From the NCBI RefSeq assembly GCF_900110455.1, contig NZ_FOIS01000002.1, positions 62,001 through 126,000 on the forward strand: 64,000 nucleotides of DNA, written 5' to 3'. The notes under the pieces are model-generated. The model had not been told where the DNA came from. It searched no databases and saw only the letters and a program-made list of their open reading frames with translations. Source of the DNA: Natrinema salifodinae (GTDB lineage Archaea; Halobacteriota; Halobacteria; Halobacteriales; Natrialbaceae). How positions within the stretch are numbered: position 1 is the stretch's first letter; each line of letters opens with the position of its first letter. The translations under genes and the position numbers were made by a program. Positions 9,320-17,899 of this stretch are shown here, piece after piece.

Positions 9320-10516
9320 ATGACTGACACTGACACCGATCCGGACATCGAATCCACGGACAGCGAGCCCGACACTGAGACCGGCACCGACGCCGGAGCC
9401 GACACCGAAACCGGCGCTGCGACCGCCGAACCGACCGCCGCTACCGACGGCGACGCCGACACGCTGCTCGTCGCCTCGCTCGCGGAGAGCACCGGCAAAA
9501 CGGCGATCACGCTGGCGCTTGCCCGCCTGGCGGAAGCCGAGGGCGAGACCGTCGGCTACATGAAACCGAAGGGGACCAGGCTGCAGAGTAACGTCGGGAA
9601 GACCTTGGACGAGGACCCGATGCTGGCCCGCGAGCTGCTCGACCTCGACGCCGAGATGCACGACCTCGAACCCGTGGTCTACTCGCCGACGTTCATCGAC
9701 CAGGCGATCCGCGGCCGCGAGGACCCGGCCGAGCTCCGCGAGCGCATTCAGGAGGCGTTCGGGACGCTCGCGGCCGACCGCGACCGCATGTTCGTCGAGG
9801 GCGGCGGCCGGTACGACGTCGGCGGCATCGTCGACCTCACGGACGCCGACGTCGCGGCGTTGCTGGACGCGCGCGTCCTCCTGGTCGCGCCCTACGAAAT
9901 TCCCGGGGACGTCGACGACGTGCTCGCCGCCGCCGAGACGTTCGGCGACCGGCTCGCCGGCGTCGTCTTCAACGACGTTCCCGACGCGGCCTACGACGCG
10001 CTCGAGACGGACGTGGTCCCGTTCCTCGAAGGCCGGGGAATTCCGGTCTACGGCGTGCTTCCCAGCGAGCGAGAGCTGTCGGGCGTGACCGTTGCGGATC
10101 TGGCGGACGAACTCGGCGCCTCGATGCTCGTCGAGGAGGGGCAAGACGTCTACGTCGAGCGCTTCGCGGTCGGCGCGATGGGGCCCGACAGCGCCCTGCG
10201 GCACTTCCGCCGGACGAAAGACGCCGCCGTCATCACAGGCGGCGACCGCGCCGAGATCCACACCGCCGCGCTCGAGGCCCCCGGCGTCCGCTGTCTCATC
10301 CTCACCGGCGGCCACCGCCCCTCCGGCGCGATCGTCGGCCAGGCGAGCGAGAAGGGCGTCCCGATCCTGGCGGTCCAGACGGATACGCTCACGACCGTCG
10401 AGCGCGCCGAGGACGTCGTCCGCAGCGGCCGGACGCGGGACGCCGAGACCGTCGACCGGATGGAAGCGCTGCTCACCGATCACGCGGCGGTCGACGCGAT
10501 CCTGGGCGACGACTGA
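9320..10516 (+). CDS. P-loop (BioD/CobQ-like) plus DRTGG-domain protein, phosphotransacetylase-associated type
   Basis: 398 residues from ATG 9320; a GTG at 9314 that overlaps the upstream stop is an alternative. After an acidic Thr/Asp/Glu repeat leader (about residues 1-45) comes a P-loop ATPase domain of the dethiobiotin-synthetase-like type (LAESTGKTAITLALA), then a DRTGG-type domain in the C-terminal half (ITGGDRAEIHTAALEAPG, ILTGGHRPSGAIV). The same two modules form the N-terminal regulatory part of long bacterial phosphotransacetylases. Position right after ADP-forming acetyl-CoA synthetase suggests a role in sensing or tuning acetyl-CoA metabolism; this is inference. Confidence 0.8.
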   Translation: MTDTDTDPDIESTDSEPDTETGTDAGADTETGAATAEPTAATDGDADTLLVASLAESTGKTAITLALARLAEAEGETVGYMKPKGTRLQSNVGKTLDEDPMLARELLDLDAEMHDLEPVVYSPTFIDQAIRGREDPAELRERIQEAFGTLAADRDRMFVEGGGRYDVGGIVDLTDADVAALLDARVLLVAPYEIPGDVDDVLAAAETFGDRLAGVVFNDVPDAAYDALETDVVPFLEGRGIPVYGVLPSERELSGVTVADLADELGASMLVEEGQDVYVERFAVGAMGPDSALRHFRRTKDAAVITGGDRAEIHTAALEAPGVRCLILTGGHRPSGAIVGQASEKGVPILAVQTDTLTTVERAEDVVRSGRTRDAETVDRMEALLTDHAAVDAILGDD

Positions 10517-10627
10517 GAACTAAGGCCGTCGTTCGACCGTCCGCGCTCGAATCCTTCGGCCCCGGGACCCCCTCACGTTCGGTTCCGTGACTGTCACGTC
10601 TGACCAAGAATTAAGAGTCCGCCACGC

Positions 10628-10933
10628 ATGGGGCCAGACATGGACGACGCACCTCAAGAAATCACGTCTCTCGTCGGCCGCGAGGTTTACTCGAACAACG
10701 GCGTCTTCGTGGGTGAAGTCGAGGATCTCCGACTGAACGTCGACGGCCAGGCCGTCACCGGACTCGCGCTCGCGAATTTGAACGACGAACTGTTCAAAGA
10801 CGAGGCTCGCAGCGGGCAGGGTATCATCGTGCCCTACCGCTGGGTCCGGTCGGTCGGCGACATCATCCTGATCAACGACGTGGTCGAACGCGTTCGCGAC
10901 CCCGACGAGGAAGAAGACGAACTGCTGGCCTGA
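10628..10933 (+). CDS. PRC-barrel domain protein
   Basis: 101 residues (a second ATG at 10640 may be the real start). The whole protein is one PRC-barrel-like beta domain: ITSLVGREVYSNNGVFVGEV followed by DLRLNVDGQAVTGLAL and IIVPYRWVRSVGDIILI, ending in an acidic tail. Short one-domain PRC-barrel proteins are universal in haloarchaea and have been linked to RNA processing and to cell-division complexes; which applies here cannot be told from sequence. Confidence 0.88.
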   Translation: MGPDMDDAPQEITSLVGREVYSNNGVFVGEVEDLRLNVDGQAVTGLALANLNDELFKDEARSGQGIIVPYRWVRSVGDIILINDVVERVRDPDEEEDELLA

Positions 10934-10952
10934 GTCGGCCTTTTTTGCCGTT

Positions 10953-12404
10953 TCAGCTGCCGTTCGAGCCTTCGCTGCTTCCTTCGACACCCATCGCGTC
11001 GAACAGCGTCCGCTTGACCGCTTCCTCGGTCAGATCGAGCAGCGTGTCGCGCGTGTCCTCCGAAATCTCGATGCCGGTGAAGATGCCCAGCGGAATCTCC
11101 GCGCTGGCCTGGGTGGAGTGACCGGCCGTCTCGCCGATATCGCCGTAGGCATCGTCGAGGACCTTCCCGATGTTGATACGGATGTCCTTCGAGCGGCCCG
11201 CGAGGAAGATCGTCTCGTCGGCGATGCCAAACACCGCCGTCGTCGTGACGCCCTCTAAGTTCAGGAGGTGGCTGGCGGCCTGGGTCAGCGCCTCGCGGTC
11301 GCGGACGAAGCCGGCGTTGGAGACCAGATGACTCCCCTGGACGTCGCGGTTCGTGATCGCCTCCGCGAGCACGTCCAGCGTCTCGGGGGACATCGACGGC
11401 GACTCCACCTGCTCTAAGGTGTCGTGGTTCGCGAACGGGTAGAGGTAGGCGGCCGCGGTCAGGTCGGCGGGGGTAGTGTCGCGTTTGAAATCCAGGGTCT
11501 CCGCGCGGATGCCGTAGAGCAGGGCGGTGGCGACCTCCTCGGAGACGTTCATGTCGAACTCCTGTATATACTTCGTCATGATCGTCGACGTCGAGGACAT
11601 GTTCGGCCGGATGTCGACGAACTCGGGTTCGAACTCCGTCTCCGTCTCGTTGTGGTCGATGACGATGTCGACGGGGAGCTCCATCTCGGTCGACGTCGCG
11701 TGATCGACCAGGGCGACGGTGTCGTAGATCGAGTGATCTTCGATCTCGTCCCACTGGACCAGATCGATGCCCAGCAGGTTGACGAACGCGCGATTCTCCT
11801 GGTGGCCGACGTCGCCCAGATAGATGATGTCCGACTCTATCTCGAGGTGGTCGGCGATCGCCTGCAGAGCCGCCGCGCTGGCGATCGAGTCCGGATCCGG
11901 GCTGTCCTGCGTGATGATCGCCAGGCGGGTCGACGTCTCCTCGACGATCTCGGCGAGCTTGCCCGCGTTGTATTCGAGTTCGCCGGACTCGAGCGCGCGC
12001 AGGGCGGACTCGGCGATCACCGAGGAGGGGTTGATGACGATGTCGGCCCCGAGCTCGGAGAGTTCGTCGCCCGAGACGGGGTCGCTCGCGCGGGCGACGA
12101 CGAACTGGTTGTCCGAGACCGCGCGGATGTGTTCGACCGCGCGCTTGTTCGATTCGACGTCGGAGGCAAGGATGAGCACGACGTCGCGGTCGGCGACCAG
12201 GTCCGCGGCCTTGGGCTCGCGGATGTCGGCCTGGCGGGCGTCCAAGTCCTGATCACGGAGCGATTCGACGCGGCTCTCGTCGCGGTCGACGATGCGGACG
12301 TCTTTGCCCTGCTCGACGAGCTCTTCCGCTACCGCGTACCCCACACTCCCACACCCTAAGATAGCGTAGTCAGAGATCGACGAGATGGTAACCCCCGTAC
12401 TCAT
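10953..12404 (-). CDS. DHH-family phosphoesterase with N-terminal TrkA-N (NAD-binding) domain
   Basis: 483 residues from ATG 12404; TATA-like cttaacgg (12431-12438) about 28 bases upstream supports a leaderless start. Domain 1 (residues about 10-145) is a Rossmann RCK/TrkA-N domain (YAILGCGSVGYAVAEELV, VRIVDRDES). Domain 2 is a DHH phosphoesterase: metal-ligand motifs are visible as QDSPDPDSIASAAAL, LVDHATS and DHNETE. Domain 3 is DHHA1-like (IFLAGRSKDIRINIGKVLDDAYGDIGETAGHSTQASAEIPLG region). The family hydrolyses cyclic dinucleotides, nanoRNA or pyrophosphate; combination with an NAD-binding domain is typical of archaeal members, whose substrate is not settled. Confidence 0.87.
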   Translation of the reverse strand: MSTGVTISSISDYAILGCGSVGYAVAEELVEQGKDVRIVDRDESRVESLRDQDLDARQADIREPKAADLVADRDVVLILASDVESNKRAVEHIRAVSDNQFVVARASDPVSGDELSELGADIVINPSSVIAESALRALESGELEYNAGKLAEIVEETSTRLAIITQDSPDPDSIASAAALQAIADHLEIESDIIYLGDVGHQENRAFVNLLGIDLVQWDEIEDHSIYDTVALVDHATSTEMELPVDIVIDHNETETEFEPEFVDIRPNMSSTSTIMTKYIQEFDMNVSEEVATALLYGIRAETLDFKRDTTPADLTAAAYLYPFANHDTLEQVESPSMSPETLDVLAEAITNRDVQGSHLVSNAGFVRDREALTQAASHLLNLEGVTTTAVFGIADETIFLAGRSKDIRINIGKVLDDAYGDIGETAGHSTQASAEIPLGIFTGIEISEDTRDTLLDLTEEAVKRTLFDAMGVEGSSEGSNGS

Positions 12405-12574
12405 ATGCCCGAGTGGTCGGACCGGTCGCACTTAACGGTCCCGAAGATCCGTACGTCCTGAAGTTTCGTCCCGGACGCGTCGAAGTTCAAGAGCGTCGTT
12501 ATGCGGGTGGATCACTGGCACAGCGCCCGCCAAGGGAAATATATTTTAACGACCGAGCGAAAGTCAGATGCACA

Positions 12575-12648
12575 GGGCCGGTAGCTCAGTCCGGCAGAGC
12601 GTCTGACTCTTAATCAGACGGTCGCGTGTTCAAATCGCGCCCGGCCCG
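12575..12648 (+). tRNA. tRNA-Lys (anticodon CTT)
   Basis: A complete 74-base cloverleaf: acceptor stem GGGCCGG pairs with CCGGCCC (12641-12647) with discriminator G at 12648. The D arm is GTAGCTCAGTCCGGCAGAG-like, the anticodon stem-loop is TCTGACTCTTAATCAGA with anticodon CTT, and the T loop is GTTCAAATC. No intron and no encoded CCA. An A/T-rich TATA element (atatatttta, about 12538-12547) lies about 30 bases upstream. Its 3' end is the left attachment site of the integrated element that follows. Confidence 0.97.
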
Positions 12649-12653
12649 CTTTC
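12624..12653 (+). repeat. attL: left copy of the 30-base direct repeat
   Basis: Overlaps the T arm and acceptor 3' strand of tRNA-Lys and five bases downstream. It is identical base for base to 47049-47078. Because the tRNA stays intact, integration restored the tRNA 3' end. Confidence 0.92.
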
Positions 12654-13174
12654 TGCGCTCGCGTTTTGGAGTACGGACTAATCGCAAGCAGGCGTAGGGT
12701 TGAGCCTGCGCTGACCGGCTTTCTGCGAAGCGTTTCGCAACGTCGGGTTGCTCGGGTCAGGGTCGTCTTGCGATTCGGTGGATTATGTGTTAAAACTGTG
12801 GGCATTGTCACACGATCGCGCGCGCGCCGTCCTGGATTGCGGGTACGTCACCGCGTATCTGCGGGTCCTGCGACTCACTCGCAGTTCGGCTCGGGAGACG
12901 GGGGGTGTCCGCAATTCTTCTTCCATATCGCTACTTGGATTGCCTGCAGCGCCCGCGAGTAACCCGGCGAAACGGTCGTGCTGTCAGCGAACCCACCCCG
13001 CTGTCAATTCGCGCCGTGTTTCCCGGGCAAGGGTCGATGACCGTCGTCCCGTCACGTCACCTGCTCGCCCGCACAACAAAGTGTTTAGATGCGGCGAAGC
13101 GAAATGGGTATGACTTCTGTCCGCATCGTCGTCGGGCCCAGACAACTCTTGATCCTGCTGTTCGGGATCGGATA
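12654..13174. other. gene-free left end of the element
   Basis: 520 bases between the attachment site and the first gene. Only short open frames without convincing composition are present. A G/C-rich dyad (gcaggc/gcctgc type) lies around 12688-12709. No recombination directionality factor gene is recognisable here. Confidence 0.4.
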
Positions 13175-13714
13175 CTAGTCGGAATCGCTGGTCTCGTCTG
13201 GTTCTGATTCTATATCCCGATCGCTCTCGGTTGCGAGTGCAGCGCTGGCAAACGCGAGATTGCGGCGAGTCGTCTGCCACTCGCGGACCGTCTCAGAATC
13301 AATGTCCTCGCTGGTGAGCAACTCCGGTGATTCGGCATCGTATTCGGTTTGGAGGTCCCTGATGCGGTCACGCATCTCCGAGACCCGCGTGCCCAACTCA
13401 TCAGCTGAAACGTGATCTCGTATATCGGATGCTTGTTCGGTGACAAGTGACTCTGGCGAGCGCCGGTAGGTTGTTCCGCCGTTCTCGCTAATCACGGTCA
13501 TGACGAATCCTCCCTCATCGAGGTCGTTGAGGTGTTTCCGGGCTGTCTTCGGTGATGTGCCTGCAGCATCGGCAACAGCATCGGCGGAGACCGGGATGTA
13601 GGCGCGCCCGATGATTTCGCGGACGCGCTCATAGGACGTGGTTTCGGCTTCCCATTCTGCACTGACTGCCTCGTTGACATCGTCGAACTCACCGGGGTCT
13701 CGGTCCTTGGCCAT
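13175..13714 (-). CDS. winged-helix transcriptional regulator (haloarchaeal DUF7342-like)
   Basis: 179 residues. Residues about 25-75 form a helix-turn-helix of the ArsR/MarR winged type (YIPVSADAVADAAGTSPKTARKHLNDL, then a wing FVMTVISENGGTTYRRS). The rest is a helical, charged region (MRDRIRDLQTEYD) that probably dimerises, with an acidic Ser/Asp tail. Such regulators are frequent on haloarchaeal mobile elements. Its upstream region holds an 8-base palindrome (13761-13786) also present, less perfectly, before the small acidic gene at 13788, so it may control itself and that gene. Family name is from memory. Confidence 0.75.
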   Translation of the reverse strand: MAKDRDPGEFDDVNEAVSAEWEAETTSYERVREIIGRAYIPVSADAVADAAGTSPKTARKHLNDLDEGGFVMTVISENGGTTYRRSPESLVTEQASDIRDHVSADELGTRVSEMRDRIRDLQTEYDAESPELLTSEDIDSETVREWQTTRRNLAFASAALATESDRDIESEPDETSDSD

Positions 13715-13739
13715 GTGAGCTTAGTACTGACAACGTTGG

Positions 13740-13786
13740 AATAATTCAAAAGCGCACCCCGCACACCATACCGTCACGTGGTGTGC
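13740..13786 (-). promoter_or_regulatory. promoter with palindromic operator before the winged-helix gene
   Basis: A perfect inverted repeat GCACACCA (13761-13768), 10-base spacer, TGGTGTGC (13779-13786). On the minus strand it is followed by a CTTTTGAATTAT TATA-like element (about 13740-13752). It lies 47-72 bases before the start of the regulator gene, right where a repressor or activator of an archaeal promoter would bind. Confidence 0.5.
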
Positions 13787-13787
13787 A

Positions 13788-13955
13788 TTATTCATCGTCA
13801 GTCTCGACGTCATCGGGCCACGGTTCCTTCCCGTCCTCGTCCTCGCCGTATCCTCCGATGACCGTATCCTCGTCTGCGTACGGTTCGTTCGGCCATCCAC
13901 CCTCAATGTCATCGGGCCACGGTTCCCTCCCGCTGTCCTCGTCATCGTCGATCAT
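13788..13955 (-). CDS. 55-residue acidic protein with an internal repeat
   Basis: A short frame from ATG 13955 to TAA 13788-13790. The protein is almost wholly Asp/Glu/Gly/Pro with two copies of EPWPDD(I/V)E, at about residues 11-18 and 43-50, separated by a related PNEPYADEDTVIGGYG stretch. The duplicated motif is conserved at DNA level too (both copies read ggttcc-cgggccac type on the plus strand). It sits directly upstream of the winged-helix gene in the same direction, with its own look-alike promoter. Function unknown; size and charge would suit a DNA mimic or antitoxin-like partner, but that is speculation. Confidence 0.6.
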   Translation of the reverse strand: MIDDDEDSGREPWPDDIEGGWPNEPYADEDTVIGGYGEDEDGKEPWPDDVETDDE

Positions 13956-13977
13956 GTGCAATTATGCACTAGTATGA

Positions 13978-14023
13978 CTCAAAAGAGTACCGTGCACACC
14001 ACTCACGGTCGGTGGGGTGTGTG
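13978..14023 (-). promoter_or_regulatory. promoter/operator before the 55-residue acidic gene
   Basis: Contains GCACACCA at 13994-14001 with an imperfect partner ggggtgtgtg (14014-14023). On the minus strand the order GGTGTGC, about nine bases, CTTTTGA, T-rich matches that in front of the winged-helix gene, at nearly the same distance from the start codon (39-68 bases). Confidence 0.45.
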
Positions 14024-14249
14024 ATCACTCGTCCCCCGCATCTTGCCGGATCGTTAGCGCCGTTAGAGTCGAAGAACCTCGCGGTCGTATTGAGTACCAT
14101 GAGCGGCAGTCCTCGTCCTGATGGATTCGAACCGAGAGATGTCGGGAATACCACCAACCCGACAAACCGCTACTCCAGGGATTATAAACTATACTTGCAA
14201 TACTACCGAAGGCAGCCTACCCTACGATTCTCGCCAAGGTATATGGAGT

Positions 14250-17200
14250 TCAGTAGCAATCGTTCCGTGCCTTCAGCCATTCACGAAGTGTTCGCTCCGC
14301 CTTGCTATGCGGGGGCAAACTAACATCGAGACTTAGCCGCCGTTCTGATTGAGATGACGCGTAGATGCAGGCCTCAGGTGTGATATGCTCGTGATTCTCT
14401 TGCCAGATCTTGATTCCTAAATCGGATGCTTGACCAAAGAGCTGGGTAATCTCGGGTCTTACGCCACTGCTGATTTCTTGTTGAATCTCACCTAAGATAC
14501 ACGCAAACAGGTCATGCTGTGGTAACGGAATCACAACTGACGGATACCACTCTAAAACCTCAGGATCAAATGAGATCAGTAATTCGTCGTCTTCTGTATA
14601 GAGCGCTTGAACCGTATCCTCGGGAGAATTTGTCGGAATTGGTGGATTGGCTGCATCTGGAATCGTCATGCGGTATAACTTCTTGTAAGGCGCATCTTCG
14701 TCCTCAGTGAGGCGTCGTTCCAGCATTTCGAAACGCCAGCCCTGATCTCTCAGGACTTGGCTTTGGGTGAAGAGTCGTTTCACGACGTCTGGCTCAACCA
14801 TCGGTTCGAACCGCCTGTCGGGATAGCCGATGGAGGAAATGTCGGGATGAGCTTCCGTCCAGCCATCTAATCGTGCCGACTCGATGATTTCCTCCTCAGT
14901 GGCCCCCAGACTTTCTTCGGAAAGGCCGACCCGTTTGGATAGTTCTGCGGCTTCAGCCGCTCGGCTTTTGGCGGAGCTGGCGATCGCTTCACTATCTTGC
15001 TCCGATTCGCCCATCGCTACTCTCTCCACGTCGCTTTCCAGCCCCTCCAAAATGGGACGAAGGGGACCGACTGCTTGCTCGAACAGGTTAATTCGCTCAC
15101 GAAGTCTGTCGTAAATGTCTTCCTCGACGGTGTCGTCGTAAACGTAATTCCAGATGAGAACCTCGTCGTTTACCTGTCCGATTCGGTCGATCCGACCGAT
15201 TCGTTGTTCGACGCGCATTGGATTCCACGGCAAATCATAGTTTACTAGAGCATCACAACTCTGCAAATTAAGGCCCTCGCTTGCAGAATCAGTACATACT
15301 AAAACTGATATGTTTCCATCGGAGTCGGTGAACTCACGCTTTACCCGTTCCTTGCTGGTATTGGTCCACTCACCTGTATCCGAGTCGTAGATCTCGCCCC
15401 CACGACCAGAGTACGTCCCGACATCGGGATGGCTGAGACAGACTTTATTCTTGATCGCATCGAGTGTGTCCGTGTACTGGGTAAAGATGATGACTGTATC
15501 CCGGGCACGGGCGCTGAGTTCGTGGAGGTCCTGGATGAGCTGTTCGAGTTTCGGGTCTTCCGGGACGTCGTACAATTGTGCGATGAAATCCTCTAACTCG
15601 CTCAGCTCATACTCTCGAATCCGTTCGCCTGCGTCACCTGTAGCTCCGATCTCGTCCACTGAAACACCGTATTCCCGCTGCAGGACTTCTTCCCGATCGG
15701 CTAGGGCACCGGTTCGAAGGTCACTGTCAGAAACGTCCGAAATGTCCCGAAGCTCTGATCGAAGGTTTTCACGCCGGCGCTTGAGTGATTGCTCGATCGC
15801 ATGCAGACTGCTGGTCAGCCGCTGCCGATACGTCGTCATCACGAAGCCGACCGCGGTCTTCTCTTTGCCTTCCAGGATTTGCTTGGAACGGTTGTAGACG
15901 TCGCTGATATAGGTCTCGACGCGGTCGTACAGCGGCTCTGCGTCCCCAAGTTCAACTTCTCGTACTTCGATGTCTCGGCGAGGGACAGTCTGATCAAGTC
16001 GGCCAGTCTCCGCGAATTTTCGGAGTGTCTCCCGCGTGTTTCGGAAGACCCGTGACTGAACGGGCGTCGTTTCAGTACCGAGGTCGAGCAGGAACTGAAG
16101 GCTCTCACCAGACAGTTGCGAGAATCGGTCCTCCCAATCGCGGGCACCGATTCGACCGATACCGAGGACGCGCTTGAGTCGTCGGCGTTCGCTAAGCGAC
16201 AACCCGGTATCGTCGATGGCTTCTTCCACCCGCTGGGCGACGTCGTCGTGCGTCTGGACGAACGATTGAATCAACCCCGCCCACGTACGCAGAGTGAGCA
16301 TCCCCTCGTAGGGCTCGACGTGCCACTTTGAGGAGAGGTCGGGGAGGAGTTCTTCTACGGTTTTGGAACGAACACCGCTGATTTCGTCCAGGAGTTCGGG
16401 GAGCTCCTGTTGAACATCGAAGTAGGTGTCAAAGTCCTCACGGTTGTTCCACCCCTCTGGCAGGTCACAGAGACGGAGGAGATCGAACAGCTCCGTGATT
16501 TCGAGCTGCATCGGCGTGGCTGTCAAAACGTACATGCACGTCGTGTCTTTCTTGAGTTCGGTGAGGAGGTCGTAGAGGTTCGTGCCATCACGCCCGTGGT
16601 GTGCTTCGTCTACGAGCGTCAGATCCCACTCGAAGTCATTCTCCTTGTCCCGCACCACTGATGCTGTCCCTTCCTGTCTGTGAACTGTCGGAGAGAACAG
16701 CTCCTTGTTTCCCTCTCTACGAGCCGTGTGCCAGGAGGCGAGCACCACTGTTGGACCATCTCGCTCTGAGACGAATTCACCGATGTGAGATTCATCCCAC
16801 GGATCAGCTGGCTCGTACTCTGAAAGTGAGTGAACGCGTCCATACGCGTCCCGCAGGATGTGCTGCCCGCCACTGTAATCGTACGAGTAGGAGTTGATGT
16901 TGAACTTCTCTAGGAGTTCCTCTTGCCACTGCGGCTGGACTGTCGCGGGCACGAGGAGCAACGCGTCGCTCACTTCACCGATCGACAGTAATCGGGAGAG
17001 TGTGAGTCCGGCTTCGATGGTTTTCCCAAGACCGACTTCGTCACAGAAGAGGAGACTCTCCGGGTAGATGCTTGCGGCCGTGTCAGCAGCGACGCGCTGG
17101 TGTGGCCACGGGGAGATCGAGCTAATGTCCTCGGCCATGTGTAACGCGCCGGGAAGACGCTCTCTGTCAGAGACGATCTGAGCAACTGCTGCCTCCGATG

Positions 17201-17885
17201 CCTGCGGCTCTTTCGTCTTTTGTAGCCGTTCGACATGCATCTGGACTTCCTCGTCGGATTCGGGTTGCCAGTCGAGGATGTCCTCCTCGATCGCCTCGTC
17301 GATATCCGTGACGACGACGTCTTCGTGTTCTTCGTTCCAGAGACGTTCGAACGTCTCGACGTCCTTCTGGATGTAATCTGCCTCGACGTCGTTCCAGGAT
17401 CGATGGACTTTGAACCGCTCGTAATTGCGGTACCACGCGTTGTACGTTTCGTTGATGCTCCCCTCGAAGGAGATTTGATTCCCATCGGAATCAGATGCGA
17501 TCCCGAGCTTCGGGTGGAAGATACCTGCGTCGGTACTGTTCCGGGGCTCACCGATCTTCAGCTGGAGCCGACCCTCGTCCATCATCTGTGCGATGAGGGC
17601 GAGGCGAGATTCACCTTCCTCGGAGAGGGGGGCATCCGTCAGAACTGGCTTGTTCTCCTGCCCGAGTTTCTTCGAGGCGATGATCCTGATCTCCCCTTTC
17701 GTCTCGAACGCAGATTCGATCCCCTGCAGTGCGTCGGCGAGATTCTGGAGGCTCAGGTATCCTGCAAGGCGGTCATACTGTACCGCTTCCGAGAGCATCG
17801 GCTGGTAGAACACAGCAACTAGGGTCTCCTTGCCCCGGAAGTTACTCTCGTACACGCGTTCCCAGCAATGATCTCGGAAGGACAT
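14250..17885 (-). CDS. SNF2/DEAD-type helicase with N-terminal phospholipase-D-like domain (defence operon gene 4)
   Basis: 1211 residues. An N-terminal PLD-like domain carries an HPK motif (His124-Lys126) followed by FEGSINET (140-147), the single-HxK arrangement of PLD nucleases in helicase fusions. Then comes a superfamily 2 (SNF2/RapA-like) helicase: Walker A CDEVGLGKT (281-289), DEAHH (426-430), TATPMQ, and the C-terminal lobe with SASEGLNLQSCDALVNYDLPWNPMRVEQRIGRIDRIGQ motifs V-VI. It would translocate on DNA and perhaps cut it. It is the last gene of a four-gene operon, 14 bases after the DUF1156 methylase gene. Confidence 0.9.
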   Translation of the reverse strand: MSFRDHCWERVYESNFRGKETLVAVFYQPMLSEAVQYDRLAGYLSLQNLADALQGIESAFETKGEIRIIASKKLGQENKPVLTDAPLSEEGESRLALIAQMMDEGRLQLKIGEPRNSTDAGIFHPKLGIASDSDGNQISFEGSINETYNAWYRNYERFKVHRSWNDVEADYIQKDVETFERLWNEEHEDVVVTDIDEAIEEDILDWQPESDEEVQMHVERLQKTKEPQASEAAVAQIVSDRERLPGALHMAEDISSISPWPHQRVAADTAASIYPESLLFCDEVGLGKTIEAGLTLSRLLSIGEVSDALLLVPATVQPQWQEELLEKFNINSYSYDYSGGQHILRDAYGRVHSLSEYEPADPWDESHIGEFVSERDGPTVVLASWHTARREGNKELFSPTVHRQEGTASVVRDKENDFEWDLTLVDEAHHGRDGTNLYDLLTELKKDTTCMYVLTATPMQLEITELFDLLRLCDLPEGWNNREDFDTYFDVQQELPELLDEISGVRSKTVEELLPDLSSKWHVEPYEGMLTLRTWAGLIQSFVQTHDDVAQRVEEAIDDTGLSLSERRRLKRVLGIGRIGARDWEDRFSQLSGESLQFLLDLGTETTPVQSRVFRNTRETLRKFAETGRLDQTVPRRDIEVREVELGDAEPLYDRVETYISDVYNRSKQILEGKEKTAVGFVMTTYRQRLTSSLHAIEQSLKRRRENLRSELRDISDVSDSDLRTGALADREEVLQREYGVSVDEIGATGDAGERIREYELSELEDFIAQLYDVPEDPKLEQLIQDLHELSARARDTVIIFTQYTDTLDAIKNKVCLSHPDVGTYSGRGGEIYDSDTGEWTNTSKERVKREFTDSDGNISVLVCTDSASEGLNLQSCDALVNYDLPWNPMRVEQRIGRIDRIGQVNDEVLIWNYVYDDTVEEDIYDRLRERINLFEQAVGPLRPILEGLESDVERVAMGESEQDSEAIASSAKSRAAEAAELSKRVGLSEESLGATEEEIIESARLDGWTEAHPDISSIGYPDRRFEPMVEPDVVKRLFTQSQVLRDQGWRFEMLERRLTEDEDAPYKKLYRMTIPDAANPPIPTNSPEDTVQALYTEDDELLISFDPEVLEWYPSVVIPLPQHDLFACILGEIQQEISSGVRPEITQLFGQASDLGIKIWQENHEHITPEACIYASSQSERRLSLDVSLPPHSKAERTLREWLKARNDCY

Positions 17886-17899
17886 GGTTGAGTGGAGGA

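Noticed and set aside
14040-14150. A ggttcgaatcc-like T-arm word in the reverse strand near 14.1 kb, possible tRNA
   Set aside because: The T-stem does not pair (ctcgg against ccatc) and no acceptor, D or anticodon arm fits around it.
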